DNA of 64,000 nucleotides from Mucilaginibacter terrenus (GCF_003432065.1 NZ_QWDE01000001.1:1674001-1738000); one strand, 5' to 3'; shown: positions 42,848 to 52,338, counted from the first letter of the stretch. Made by a program: numbers and translations. The notes: generated by a model not told the origin, from the sequence alone.

Positions 42848-45800
42848 TTAACTAGCTGTTTGGTATTGTTGTTTTTCTATCACCTTCTTGTACTCTTTCG
42901 GATAAACCTTCACAAAGTTGCCCGACGCTTCATTCCAGTTCTTCAGGATGGTTTGCGCAACCTTGCTGCCGGTAAGGTGAATGTGTTTCTTAAGTAAGTC
43001 TAATATTTGCTCTTCGTCTTTTAACGACAGCGGGTCAAGGTCTACCATTTCGGTGTTGCAGTTGGCTGCAAAACTTTTCTCCGGATCGTATATCCAGGCC
43101 AAACCGCCGCTCATGCCTGCCGCGAAGTTGCGGCCTGTTTTACCAAGGATAAGTGCACGGCCGCCGGTCATGTACTCGCAACCGTGGTCGCCGGTACCTT
43201 CTACCACGGCTGTGGCGCCGGAGTTACGCACCGCAAAACGCTCGCCTGCCATACCACGAACAAACAGTTCGCCGGAGGTAGCGCCGTAAAGCGCAACGTT
43301 ACCTATGATAATGTTATCCTCCGGAGTAAAGGTTGAGTTTGCAGCAGGATAAATAGCCAGTTGTGCTCCGGATAAGCCCTTACCTACATAGTCGTTAGCT
43401 TCGCCTTCCAGTTCAAAAGAAATACCTTTTGTGGTGAACGCGCCAAAGCTTTGCCCTGCCGAACCTTTAAATTTATAGTTGATAGTATTATCAGGCAAGC
43501 CTGCAGAACCGTAGATCTTTGATATTTCGTTAGAAAGAAGTGTACCAATGGTGCGGTCTACGTTCTTTACATCAAACGTGGCGAATACCGGGGTCTTGTC
43601 CTCCAGCGCAACTTTAGCGCTCTCCAACAATTTCCAGTCAAGGATGGCATCCATGCCGTGATCCTGTTTTTCGCTGTTGTAAAGTGTTAAGCCTTTAGCA
43701 TTGGTCACCGGGTGCAGTATGCCGCTCAGGTCAACCTTTTTAGCTTTCCAGCTCTGGATGTTGTCCCTAACCTTCAGGAACTGTACGCGGCCCACCATCT
43801 CGTTAATGGTACGGAAGCCAAGCTCAGCCATTATCTCGCGCAGCTCTTCAGCCATAAAGCGGAACAGGTTCACAATGTGGTCAGCCTTACCGCTGAATAG
43901 TTTTCTCAGTTCCGGATCTTGTGTAGCTACACCAACTGGGCAAGTGTTCAGGTGGCATTTACGCATCATGATACAGCCGCCTGCAACCAGTGCAGCTGTT
44001 GCAACACCCCACTCTTCGGCACCCATAAGGGCGGCAATGGCAAGGTCGCGACCGGTTTTTAGCTGGCCATCTGTTTGCAGCACTACACGGCTGCGTAGCT
44101 TATTGCGTACCAGGGTCTGGTGCGCTTCGGCCAGGCCAAGTTCCCAAGGCAAGCCTGCATGTTTTATAGAGCTTATTGGCGATGCACCTGTACCACCATC
44201 ATAACCTGCTATCAATATTACATCGGCATGTGCTTTTGCAACACCTGCTGCAATGGTGCCTACACCCGCTTTTGATACCAGCTTAACGTTGATACGGGCA
44301 GCACGGTTAGCATTTTTAAGGTCGAAGATCAGCTGTGCCAAATCTTCAATAGAGTAAATATCGTGGTGCGGCGGTGGCGATATTAAACCAACACCCGGTG
44401 TAGAGTGACGGGTTTTGGCAATCCAGTCATCTACCTTGTGGCCCGGTAGCTGCCCGCCTTCGCCTGGTTTTGCACCCTGCGCCATCTTTATCTGCAGCTC
44501 ATCGGCATTGGTGAGGTAATTGGCTGTTACACCAAAACGTGCAGAAGCTACCTGCTTTATAGCAGAACGCATCGAATCGCCGTTTGGCAGCTTATCGTAG
44601 CGTATCTCGTCTTCGCCGCCTTCGCCGGTATTGCTTTTGCCGCCAATGCGGTTCATAGCAATAGCCATTGTGCTGTGCGCTTCGTGCGAGATAGAGCCGA
44701 ACGACATGGCACCTGTAGCAAAGCGCTTCATGATGTTTTCTGCCGGTTCTACCTCATCTATACTGATGGATTCGCGGTGATGCGCAAAGTCCAGCAGGCC
44801 GCGTATAGTGTAATGCTTTTCTGTTTGTTCGTTAACTTTGGCAGCGTAGTTTTTGTAAACCGCATAGCTGTTGCTGCGGGTAGCATGCTGCAGCAGGTGC
44901 ACCGTATCCGGGTTAAACAAGTGTGCTTCGCCCCTGCGTTTCCACTGGTAAATGCCACCCTCGGCAAGCAGCTTGGTATCAGTTTTATTGCTGCTGAAGC
45001 CAATTTTGTGCTTGCAAAGCGCCTCGCGGGCAATCTCGTCAAGGCCAAGCCCGCCAATGCGGGTAACTGCACCGTGAAAGTACTTATCTACAACGGCTTT
45101 GTTAATGCCCAATATCTCAAATACCTGTGAACCGTGGTACGACTGCAGGGTAGAAATTCCCATTTTAGAGAATATCTTCAGTAAGCCGTCGTTTACAGAT
45201 TTCACATAGTTTTTGTAAAGCGACTTCAGATCCAGATCAGTCTCCAGGTTGCCATTGTTCCTTAGCGTTTCTATAGTAGAAAGCGCCAAGTAAGGGTTAA
45301 TGGCTGTTGCGCCAAATGCCAGCAAGGTGGCAAAGTGGTGCACTTCCCAAGCGTCGCCCACTTCGGCAACAATACCTACTGAACCACGACATCCTTTTTT
45401 AATTAGATGGTGGTGCACAGCCGAAACAGCCAGCAGCATCGGTATAGGTGCGTGTTCAGAATCTACAGCACGGTCAGACAGGATCAACACCTCGAACCCG
45501 TCATCAACAGCATCCTCGGCATAGCGGCACAGGCGCGCTATACCTTTCTCCAGTGAGCCCGGCAGGCCATCAGCCTTGAAATACGTTTGTAAGGTTTTAG
45601 CATGGAAAAGGCCGGTATCAATAGAGCGAAGCTTTTCCAGCTGGTGGTTTTTTAATATTGGGTGGTTAAGCACTACGCAGTGGCAGTGCATTTTATCTTC
45701 GTCCAGCAGGTTACCGTTGTTGCCTATAAAAGTAGCAAGGCTCATTACCAAACGCTCGCGGATAGGGTCTATCGGTGGGTTGGTAACCTGGGCAAAAAAT

Positions 45801-47368
45801 TGCTTAAAGTAGCTGGAAAGGTGCTGAGGTTTATCTGACAGGATAGCCAGCGGCACATCGGTACCCATAGAGCCGATAGGCTCCTTACCGTCCAAAGCCA
45901 TAGGCTTAATGATGGTATCTATATCCTCGCGGGTGTAACCAAACACCTGCTGGTAGCGGAAAACCGAATCAGGCGATAAGCTCGCGAATGCCAAACGAGG
46001 CTCGGAAAGTTCACCTAGTTGTATTTTATAATTCTCCAGCCAGCGGCCATAAGGCTGCTGCGAAGCAACTTGTTTCTTTATTTCATCGTCCGTAATAATG
46101 CGTCCTTTTTCGGTATCTATCAGGAGCATTTTGCCAGGCTGCAGTCGGCCTTTACGTACCACGGTGCTCTCGTCAATGGTAAGCGTGCCTGCTTCTGAAG
46201 CAGCTATAACGCGGCCATCATTGGTTATAACGTAACGCAGCGGGCGAAGACCATTACGGTCAAGCAAGGCGCCTACCAGTTTACCATCGGTAAAAGTAAT
46301 GGCAGCCGGGCCGTCCCATGGTTCCATCAGCGTAGCATGGTATTCGTAAAACGCCTTTTTAATAGGGTCCATCTGCTCGTTACCATCCCATGCCTCGGGT
46401 ACCAGCATCATCATTACGTGGGGTAACGAGCGGCCGGAATGCAGCAACACTTCTATAATGTTATCCAGGCAAGCTGAGTCGGACTGGTTGTTGTCGATAA
46501 CCGGCAGCAACATGTCCATTTCTTCAGCAGTGAAGTAAGACGAAGCATAGGACTTTAAGCCCGAATAGAACCAGTTAAGATTACCGGTAAGCGTGTTGAT
46601 CTCGCCATTGTGCGCAATTAAGCGGAATGGCTGAGCCAGTTTCCAAGAAGGGAAAGTGTTAGTTGAAAAGCGCGAGTGGATCATGGCAAAGCCTGATGCC
46701 ATACGCGGATCAGCAAGATCTGAAAAATATTTACGCAGCTGGTAAGTAGTTACCTGGCCTTTGTATACGATGGTTTTGCAGGATAGCGAGGTAAAGTAAA
46801 AGTACTCCCCTGCGCCGGGCACAGTATCAACAACTGTTTTGTTGATGTAGCGCCTTAATATATACAGCTTACGCTCAAAATCGTCGGCGTTGGTAATGTG
46901 GTGCGGGCGGGAGATGAACAGCTGTTCCACGTCCGGCTCGGCCTGGCGGGCGGTTTCACCAATAACTGATGAATCAACCGCCATTTTGCGGTAACCCAGT
47001 TTGTGCAGCCCAAGTTTTTCTATTGCATTGGTAATAATGGTTCGGCAGGCCTTTTTTAATGATGGCTCCTTAGGGAAAAAGATCATCCCTACGCCGTACT
47101 CGCCGGGTTCCGGCAAACTAATCTCCAGGTTAGAGCATTCTTCCATCAAAAATTCGTGCGGAAGCTGTATCAATATACCTGCACCGTCGCCGCTTTCCGG
47201 GTCACAGCCACAGGCACCACGATGCTCCATGTTTTCCAGCATCGTTAAAGCATCATCAATAATGTTGTGCGATTTATGTCCGTTGATGTTGGTTATAAAA
47301 CCTGTTCCGCAAGAGTCGTGTTCAAATTCGGGCCTGTAGAGACCCTGGTTGCCTTCAGTTTGATCCAT
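42848..47368 (-). CDS. gltB: Glutamate synthase large (alpha) subunit
   Basis: The 1506-residue subunit carries an N-terminal glutamine amidotransferase class II domain starting at a Cys in HDSCGTGFITNINGHKSHN (about residue 20; the family removes the preceding residues), a central domain, an FMN-binding synthase domain with GEGGEDEIRYDKLPNGDSM and KPGEGGQLPGHKVDDWI, the Cys cluster CHLNTCPVGVATQ of the 3Fe-4S centre, and the C-terminal GXGXG beta-helix domain. Together with gltD it is the main ammonia-assimilation pathway. Its divergent control region 47369-47620 has an inverted repeat TTTTACA-TTAT-TGTAAAA. Confidence 0.96.
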   Translation of the reverse strand: MDQTEGNQGLYRPEFEHDSCGTGFITNINGHKSHNIIDDALTMLENMEHRGACGCDPESGDGAGILIQLPHEFLMEECSNLEISLPEPGEYGVGMIFFPKEPSLKKACRTIITNAIEKLGLHKLGYRKMAVDSSVIGETARQAEPDVEQLFISRPHHITNADDFERKLYILRRYINKTVVDTVPGAGEYFYFTSLSCKTIVYKGQVTTYQLRKYFSDLADPRMASGFAMIHSRFSTNTFPSWKLAQPFRLIAHNGEINTLTGNLNWFYSGLKSYASSYFTAEEMDMLLPVIDNNQSDSACLDNIIEVLLHSGRSLPHVMMMLVPEAWDGNEQMDPIKKAFYEYHATLMEPWDGPAAITFTDGKLVGALLDRNGLRPLRYVITNDGRVIAASEAGTLTIDESTVVRKGRLQPGKMLLIDTEKGRIITDDEIKKQVASQQPYGRWLENYKIQLGELSEPRLAFASLSPDSVFRYQQVFGYTREDIDTIIKPMALDGKEPIGSMGTDVPLAILSDKPQHLSSYFKQFFAQVTNPPIDPIRERLVMSLATFIGNNGNLLDEDKMHCHCVVLNHPILKNHQLEKLRSIDTGLFHAKTLQTYFKADGLPGSLEKGIARLCRYAEDAVDDGFEVLILSDRAVDSEHAPIPMLLAVSAVHHHLIKKGCRGSVGIVAEVGDAWEVHHFATLLAFGATAINPYLALSTIETLRNNGNLETDLDLKSLYKNYVKSVNDGLLKIFSKMGISTLQSYHGSQVFEILGINKAVVDKYFHGAVTRIGGLGLDEIAREALCKHKIGFSSNKTDTKLLAEGGIYQWKRRGEAHLFNPDTVHLLQHATRSNSYAVYKNYAAKVNEQTEKHYTIRGLLDFAHHRESISIDEVEPAENIMKRFATGAMSFGSISHEAHSTMAIAMNRIGGKSNTGEGGEDEIRYDKLPNGDSMRSAIKQVASARFGVTANYLTNADELQIKMAQGAKPGEGGQLPGHKVDDWIAKTRHSTPGVGLISPPPHHDIYSIEDLAQLIFDLKNANRAARINVKLVSKAGVGTIAAGVAKAHADVILIAGYDGGTGASPISSIKHAGLPWELGLAEAHQTLVRNKLRSRVVLQTDGQLKTGRDLAIAALMGAEEWGVATAALVAGGCIMMRKCHLNTCPVGVATQDPELRKLFSGKADHIVNLFRFMAEELREIMAELGFRTINEMVGRVQFLKVRDNIQSWKAKKVDLSGILHPVTNAKGLTLYNSEKQDHGMDAILDWKLLESAKVALEDKTPVFATFDVKNVDRTIGTLLSNEISKIYGSAGLPDNTINYKFKGSAGQSFGAFTTKGISFELEGEANDYVGKGLSGAQLAIYPAANSTFTPEDNIIIGNVALYGATSGELFVRGMAGERFAVRNSGATAVVEGTGDHGCEYMTGGRALILGKTGRNFAAGMSGGLAWIYDPEKSFAANCNTEMVDLDPLSLKDEEQILDLLKKHIHLTGSKVAQTILKNWNEASGNFVKVYPKEYKKVIEKQQYQTAS

Positions 47369-47448
47369 CGTTTTTAACCGAGTATTTGTAATTCGGGTAA
47401 TAACGAAGTTACTTAATAATAATAATTTTATAATATCAGAGGTACAGT

Positions 47449-47466
47449 TTTTACATTATTGTAAAA
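47449..47466. promoter_or_regulatory. Inverted repeat between gltB and the GmhB-like gene
   Basis: TTTTACA (47449-47455) and TGTAAAA (47460-47466) form a perfect 7-bp dyad about 80-100 bp upstream of gltB and 155 bp upstream of the phosphatase. It could be an operator; no cognate regulator is in the window. Confidence 0.3.
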
Positions 47467-47620
47467 CAATCAGCAGAACAAATATGCTTTTTGCAATGTC
47501 TATAAAAATAGTCTACAAAAAATAGTAAGTTGATAATTTTGGACTTGCTATTAATATGCACACATAATAAATGAAGCCTTTGCAGTAATTTTGCCGCCTA
47601 TAATATCTGATAGCTATAAT

Positions 47621-48112
47621 ATGTCCGAAAAGAATAAGGCAGTATTTCTGGACCGCGATGGCGTACTTAACCAGGAAATGGGCGATTATGTTTGTAAAGT
47701 AGAAGACTTTCATATCCTTGATAATTTTGACGCGCTGAAAGAACTGCAAGACCGTGGCTATTTACTGCTGGTAGCAACTAATCAGGGCGGCATTGCAAAA
47801 GGCTGGTACTCCGAAGACGAACTGGGCAAAATGCACGCGCTTCTTAAAACAAAGTACGCTGAACATGGCGTAGACATAAAAGATTTTTTCTATTGCCCGC
47901 ATCACCCGTTGTTTACGGGCGACTGCGATTGCCGCAAACCAAAGCCAGGCCTATTGCTACAGGGGATTGAAAAGTACAATATAGATCCATCGAAGTCGTA
48001 CTTTATAGGTGACCGTGAGCGCGATGTAGTTGCCGGAACAGCAGCCGGTGTCAAGGGAATTTTGATTGACAGCGACCAGCCGATAAGCACTGTGCTGGAC
48101 CTCATAGACTAG
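47621..48112 (+). CDS. HAD phosphatase, GmhB-like (D,D-heptose 1,7-bisphosphate phosphatase family)
   Basis: From ATG 47621 this is a 163-residue HAD IIIA phosphatase: FLDRDGVLNQEMGDYVCKVE contains the catalytic DxD, VATNQGGIAKGWYS the Thr motif, a Cys/His zinc cluster CPHHPLFTGDCDCRKPKPGL, and YFIGDRERDVVAG the final Asp motif. GmhB removes a phosphate from heptose bisphosphate in LPS core synthesis; close relatives are the histidinol-phosphatase half of HisB. An in-frame TTG at 47591 falls within a TAATTTTG -7-like motif (47586-47593) and is rejected as a start. Confidence 0.88.
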   Translation: MSEKNKAVFLDRDGVLNQEMGDYVCKVEDFHILDNFDALKELQDRGYLLLVATNQGGIAKGWYSEDELGKMHALLKTKYAEHGVDIKDFFYCPHHPLFTGDCDCRKPKPGLLLQGIEKYNIDPSKSYFIGDRERDVVAGTAAGVKGILIDSDQPISTVLDLID

Positions 48113-48195
48113 TTTTCGCAAGTTCCTTTAAGTGCTGGTTTATAGCAGCCAAACACGCAAGTGAAACAATCGGGTATTAAACACGTTAAAACCGC

Positions 48196-49734
48196 ATGGC
48201 CTTTTCGCGTTCAATTAAAGATCTTGACACGTTAATAGCTTGCGCCGCGGGCTTTTTCCTTATCTGCCTTTTTACGAGTTACAGCGGCATTGGCATCTCG
48301 CCAGACTCCATTATGTACACCAGCGCTGCCCGCAGTTTTGCTACTGACGGCTCGCTAAAAACGTTCAATCATATACCCATTGTAGATTTTCCGGTATTCT
48401 ATCCATTGTTCCTGGGTTGCATAACGGTGATCTCCCGTATAGATCCCGTAGCTTTCGGCGCTGTGTTAAATGCCACACTGTTCGCATCGCTGCTGTACAC
48501 CAGCGGGTGGATCATGAACCGGTTTGTGCCATCCTCACAGCTTTACAAATGGCTGATGCTGGTTGCCATAGCACTGAGCCCCGGCCTGCTGCAGATCTAC
48601 TCCTATCTATGGTCAGAAACGCTTTTTATAATCGAGGTACTTTTCTTTATTATCGCCTTCAGGCAATATTTAAATACACATACGCTTAAGTGGCTGGTTA
48701 TTGCAGCCGTTATAGCGGCGATCAGCTGTATAACCCGATATGCGGCGGTCACTATTGTGGGCACAGGCGGCCTGCTCCTGCTGCTGGACCGTACGCTTAC
48801 CATCAAAAGGAAGATAGGCCACATAGTAATATACGGGCTGATATGTATTTCATTACTGGTTGCCAACCTGGTTCACAACGCGCTGGTAACCGGCACCGTA
48901 ACCGGCCCGCGCGAACCATCTATAACGCCGTTTATAGACAACCTGTACTACTTTGGCACTGTGATGTGCGATTGGGCAGGCTTTACTCCCAATCAGTACT
49001 TCCTGGCTATACCGATTGCTTCGGTAATGTTGCTGGGTTTTATAGCCGCGCTTACTTATAACTTTTATCGCCGCCACCTTAACAGCTATGAGAACCTGGC
49101 TATTACCTTTTCGCTGGTTTACGGGCTGTTCATCATACTGTCGTCTACTTTCTCCCGTTACGAGCGGATAAACAGCAGGTTGTTGTCGCCCCTTTACCTT
49201 ACTACGCTTTGGGGATATACCAGTTGGGCGTTGCTATGGTTGAAGACCATACAGATGAAACGTACGCGGATGATCGTAGGCGCGGTGTTCACGTTGTTAA
49301 TGCTGGGCTTTTGCGTAAAAGAGTTCATTATAGATTATAAACGTTACAAGGACCAGGTAGCAGATGAATACGGCGCTCCTGGCTACACCGATAACAGCTG
49401 GGCAGAGTCGCCTATGGCCAACTACCTGCGCACCATGGACAAAAAGCTGTTTGACCCGAAAGTTATTGTTTATACCGACGCGCACGAAGCGGTATACTTT
49501 TTCTCGGGAATGTCCAGTTACCTGGTGCCGCATGTGTTCTTTAAAGATAACATCAAACGCTTTATGGATACCCGGAGGTTTTACCTTATCTGGTTCAAAG
49601 CGCTGGAGAATAAGGAGCTGATTACCCTGCCTGACATACAGAAACAAAAGAAGCTGCGCCTGATCAAAGACTTCGGCGAAGAAGGTGCGATATACGAGTA
49701 CAACGGGTTGGACACTTTGAAAGGAAGCAAGTAG
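48196..49734 (+). CDS. Polytopic membrane protein, ArnT/GT-C glycosyltransferase-like
   Basis: This 512-residue protein has about ten membrane segments in the first 380 residues and a soluble C-terminal domain of about 130 residues. The first loop has GIGISPDSIMYTSAARSFATDGSL, an Asp-containing loop of the type seen in GT-C (Pmt/ArnT) enzymes that use polyprenyl-phosphate sugars. The specific donor and acceptor cannot be read. It is 83 bp downstream of the GmhB-like gene on the same strand; together they hint at lipid A or core modification. The his promoter follows 33 bp after its stop. Confidence 0.78.
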   Translation: MAFSRSIKDLDTLIACAAGFFLICLFTSYSGIGISPDSIMYTSAARSFATDGSLKTFNHIPIVDFPVFYPLFLGCITVISRIDPVAFGAVLNATLFASLLYTSGWIMNRFVPSSQLYKWLMLVAIALSPGLLQIYSYLWSETLFIIEVLFFIIAFRQYLNTHTLKWLVIAAVIAAISCITRYAAVTIVGTGGLLLLLDRTLTIKRKIGHIVIYGLICISLLVANLVHNALVTGTVTGPREPSITPFIDNLYYFGTVMCDWAGFTPNQYFLAIPIASVMLLGFIAALTYNFYRRHLNSYENLAITFSLVYGLFIILSSTFSRYERINSRLLSPLYLTTLWGYTSWALLWLKTIQMKRTRMIVGAVFTLLMLGFCVKEFIIDYKRYKDQVADEYGAPGYTDNSWAESPMANYLRTMDKKLFDPKVIVYTDAHEAVYFFSGMSSYLVPHVFFKDNIKRFMDTRRFYLIWFKALENKELITLPDIQKQKKLRLIKDFGEEGAIYEYNGLDTLKGSK

Positions 49735-49767
49735 CTCTCGAAAAACGCACAAATATCTTCATATCAT

Positions 49768-49797
49768 TTTGATTTAATAAACAACTGTCTATATTTG
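49768..49797 (+). promoter_or_regulatory. Histidine operon promoter (TTTG-N18-TATATTTG)
   Basis: A -33 TTTG at 49768-49771 and an exact -7 TATATTTG at 49790-49797 with 18-bp spacing match the Bacteroidota consensus. Transcription would begin near 49803, about 27 nt before the leader peptide ATG. Confidence 0.75.
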
Positions 49798-49829
49798 CAG
49801 CGCTTACCCATAGTTTTACTATATAAAAA

Positions 49830-49892
49830 ATGGAACAGTACAAACAACATCATCTGCATCTGCACCATCACCGCCCGGTGATGAATAGATAA
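49830..49892 (+). CDS. His operon leader peptide (20 aa, six histidines)
   Basis: ATG 49830 opens a 20-codon frame whose residues 7-14 are HHLHLHHH, then RPVMNR and TAA. It sits between the his promoter and hisG, as attenuator leader peptides do: ribosome stalling at His codons under histidine shortage would change downstream RNA folding. Part of it can fold as a CATCACC-GCCC-GGTGATG hairpin (within 49865-49883). A run of seven T residues lies at 49923-49929, but I cannot find a convincing terminator stem directly before it. Confidence 0.78.
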   Translation: MEQYKQHHLHLHHHRPVMNR

Positions 49893-49950
49893 TGTATGTT
49901 TCTACGTGAAATAACAACCCCATTTTTTTATAGTACCTTAATTCCAGCTT

Positions 49951-50802
49951 GTGAAAACACTAAAAATAGCGATCCAAAAATCGGGTCGGCTCAACGAAAA
50001 ATCCGTTGAATTATTAAAGAATTGCGGCTTAAACTTCGAAAATTACAAAAGCTCGCTTATCTCCCCTGTCTCCAACTTCCCGTTAGAAATACTTTTCCTG
50101 CGCGACGATGATATCCCAGAATATGTTCAGGATGGCATCGCCGATCTGGGCATTGTAGGCGAGAACGTTATACAGGAAACAGAGGTTAAAGTAAGTTACC
50201 TGCAGCGGCTTGGATTCGGCAAGTGCTCGCTTAAAATCGCGGTGCCTAACAACACCGGCATCGAAAGCATTGGCCAGCTTAACGGCCGCTCGATAGCTAC
50301 CACCTACCCGGTGATTCTTGGGAAGTTCCTGAAAGAACAAAACATTGTTGCTGATATCCGCACCATTTCCGGCTCCGTAGAAATATCACCCGGGCTGGGC
50401 CTGAGCGATGCCATCTGCGACCTGGTATCAACCGGTGGCACCCTGAAAAGCAACGGGTTAAAACCCTTTGCTGATGTAATGTCGTCTGAAGCGGTGCTGA
50501 TCGGCCGCGCTGGTAGCGAGAACGAAGATTTGATACAGGAACTTATCCAACGCATTCAGTCAGTTTTACGGGCAAAAGAAACCAAATACGTGGTTTTGAA
50601 CGTAGAACGCGATAATCTTCAGGCGGTAATTGCTTTATTGCCCGGCGTAAAAAGCCCGTCGGTGGTGCCACTGGCCGAAGAAGGTTGGGTAGCTGTACAC
50701 ACCGTGATACCCGAGCGCGACTTCTGGGATCGCATTAGTCAGCTAAAGCAAGCAGGTGCACAGGGCATTGTAGTAATGCCTATAGAGAAGATAATATTGT
50801 AG
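49951..50802 (+). CDS. hisG: ATP phosphoribosyltransferase, long form
   Basis: The 283-residue product starts at GTG 49951. It has KIAIQKSGRLNEKS at the start, DLGIVGENVIQE, a PRPP-binding DLVSTGGTLKSNGL near residue 155, and the C-terminal regulatory domain (about 205-283) that marks the long, HisZ-independent form that is usually inhibited by histidine. It catalyses the first step of histidine synthesis. It is the first gene after the leader peptide. Confidence 0.95.
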   Translation: MKTLKIAIQKSGRLNEKSVELLKNCGLNFENYKSSLISPVSNFPLEILFLRDDDIPEYVQDGIADLGIVGENVIQETEVKVSYLQRLGFGKCSLKIAVPNNTGIESIGQLNGRSIATTYPVILGKFLKEQNIVADIRTISGSVEISPGLGLSDAICDLVSTGGTLKSNGLKPFADVMSSEAVLIGRAGSENEDLIQELIQRIQSVLRAKETKYVVLNVERDNLQAVIALLPGVKSPSVVPLAEEGWVAVHTVIPERDFWDRISQLKQAGAQGIVVMPIEKIIL

Positions 50803-50823
50803 TATAGAGTTTGCAGTGGCAGT

Positions 50824-50857
50824 TTGCAGTAATGTGCAAAACTTGCACCAACTGCAA
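50824..50857 (+). other. Intergenic hairpin between hisG and hisD
   Basis: TTGCAGT (50824-50830) pairs with ACTGCAA (50851-50857), and inside it GTGCAA (50834-50839) with TTGCAC (50843-50848). It is a stable imperfect stem in the middle of the operon without a T-tract, so more likely mRNA processing or stability than termination. Confidence 0.5.
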
Positions 50858-50875
50858 GCCAAACCTCAATCGTAG

Positions 50876-52162
50876 ATGAAGATTTACAGTTACAAAGATT
50901 TAAAGTCGACCGATATTACCAGTGTTGTTCAACGCAATGTTGACCCTGCTAACGAGATACGTACGCTTGTCGAAGATATCATAGACAATGTTAAACAGCA
51001 TGGCGACAGCGCTTTGGTTGACTACGCCAGCAAGTTTGACAAGGTGCTGTTAGAGAAGCTATACCTGGATAATGCCGAACTGACCGAAATAGCTGCTGCG
51101 GTATCTGCAGATCAGCAAAGGGCGCTGCAAACGGCTTATGACAATATCTACAAGTTCCACCAATCACAGGTAAAAACAGAAGATAAGGTGGAAACCATGC
51201 CGGGAGTAACCTGTTGGCGCGAACTTAGGCCGATAGAAAAGGTTGGGTTATATATACCAGGTGGCACAGCAGTTTTACCATCCACCTTTCTGATGCTGGG
51301 CATCCCGGCAAAAATTGCCGGCTGTAAAGAGATAATTGTTTGCTCTCCACCGCAAAAGAATGGTAAGGTGAATGCCTTTATCGCCTATGTGGCCTTGATG
51401 CTGGGTATTGATAAGGTATACCTCGTTGGAGGTGCGCAAGCCGTAGCAGCAATGGCTTACGGTACTGAAACCATCAGCAAGGTAGATAAGATATTTGGCC
51501 CGGGTAATCAGTTTGTAACCAAGGCTAAAACTATAATACAAAGCACAACAACCACCGCCATAGATATGCCTGCGGGCCCATCGGAAGTGTTGGTTATTGC
51601 AGACGAAACTGCAAACCCGGCCTATGTAGCTGCGGATCTTTTGGCGCAGGCTGAGCACGGAATAGACAGCCAGTCGGTGTTGGTAAGCACCTCTCAGCGG
51701 TTGATCGACGCGACGCTGCTGGAGGTAGAAAAGCAATTACAGGTGCTGCCAAGGGCAGAGATTGCACGCCAGGCAGTAGATAACTCTTACGCGGTGCTAA
51801 CGAATAACCTGCTTGAGGCTATGGAATTCAGCAACCAATATGCCCCGGAACACCTGATATTAGCAACCGATAATTGGGAGCAAGTAACACCGGAGATCAT
51901 TAATGCCGGATCTGTTTTCCTCGGGAACTTAACACCGGAAAGTGCAGGTGATTATGCATCGGGCACCAATCACACACTGCCAACCAGCAGTTACGCGCGG
52001 GCTTACTCAGGGGTATCTGTAGATTCATTTGTAAAGAAGATCACTTTTCAGCATTTAACAGAACAGGGCATCCAAAACATTGGTCCATCGGTAGAGATAC
52101 TTGCCGAACTTGAAGGGTTGCACGCGCACAGGAATACGGTTTCAATCCGCCTTAACAGCTAG
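50876..52162 (+). CDS. hisD: Histidinol dehydrogenase
   Basis: The 428-residue enzyme oxidises L-histidinol to histidine in two NAD-dependent steps. Landmarks are GLYIPGGTAVLPSTFLMLGI near residue 120, KIFGPGNQFVTKAK, DMPAGPSEVLVIAD, the zinc-ligand region AQAEHGIDSQS, and the C-terminal YAPEHLIL and DYASGTNHTLPT. The start ATG 50876 and length agree with the family. The last step of the pathway is encoded second, as in most his operons. Confidence 0.96.
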   Translation: MKIYSYKDLKSTDITSVVQRNVDPANEIRTLVEDIIDNVKQHGDSALVDYASKFDKVLLEKLYLDNAELTEIAAAVSADQQRALQTAYDNIYKFHQSQVKTEDKVETMPGVTCWRELRPIEKVGLYIPGGTAVLPSTFLMLGIPAKIAGCKEIIVCSPPQKNGKVNAFIAYVALMLGIDKVYLVGGAQAVAAMAYGTETISKVDKIFGPGNQFVTKAKTIIQSTTTTAIDMPAGPSEVLVIADETANPAYVAADLLAQAEHGIDSQSVLVSTSQRLIDATLLEVEKQLQVLPRAEIARQAVDNSYAVLTNNLLEAMEFSNQYAPEHLILATDNWEQVTPEIINAGSVFLGNLTPESAGDYASGTNHTLPTSSYARAYSGVSVDSFVKKITFQHLTEQGIQNIGPSVEILAELEGLHAHRNTVSIRLNS

Positions 52163-52242
52163 AAAGCTTTAGTACGAGAAACGAAGACGATAGTGAAACT
52201 GAAGCCGATGCTTGGGTTTGATAATTAAAGATGTAAATAAAC

Positions 52243-52323
52243 CGTCATTGCGAGGTACGAAGCAATCTCTACACATGCTAGTAGAATTGAAGCAGTGAGA
52301 TTGCTTCGTACCTCGCAATGACG
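52243..52323. repeat. Perfect 27-bp inverted repeat (MITE-like) between hisD and hisC
   Basis: 52243-52269 and 52297-52323 are perfect inverted copies of 27 bp, with a 27-nt loop. The arm begins CGTCATTGCGAGGTACGAAG. Similar CGTCATTGCGAGG repeats occur in many Bacteroidota genomes and are probably mobile. It sits 16 bp before hisC, where it could fold into a large mRNA stem. Confidence 0.85.
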
Positions 52324-52338
52324 AGCAAAAGATGAAAG

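Noticed and set aside
47586-47593. Complete promoter of the GmhB-like gene
   Set aside because: TAATTTTG fits a -7 box but no TTTG or TTG is found 17-23 bp upstream; used only as an argument against the TTG start at 47591.
49893-49930. Classical terminator hairpin of the his attenuator
   Set aside because: No GC-rich stem directly precedes the T7 run; only weak pairing is possible, so no terminator is annotated.
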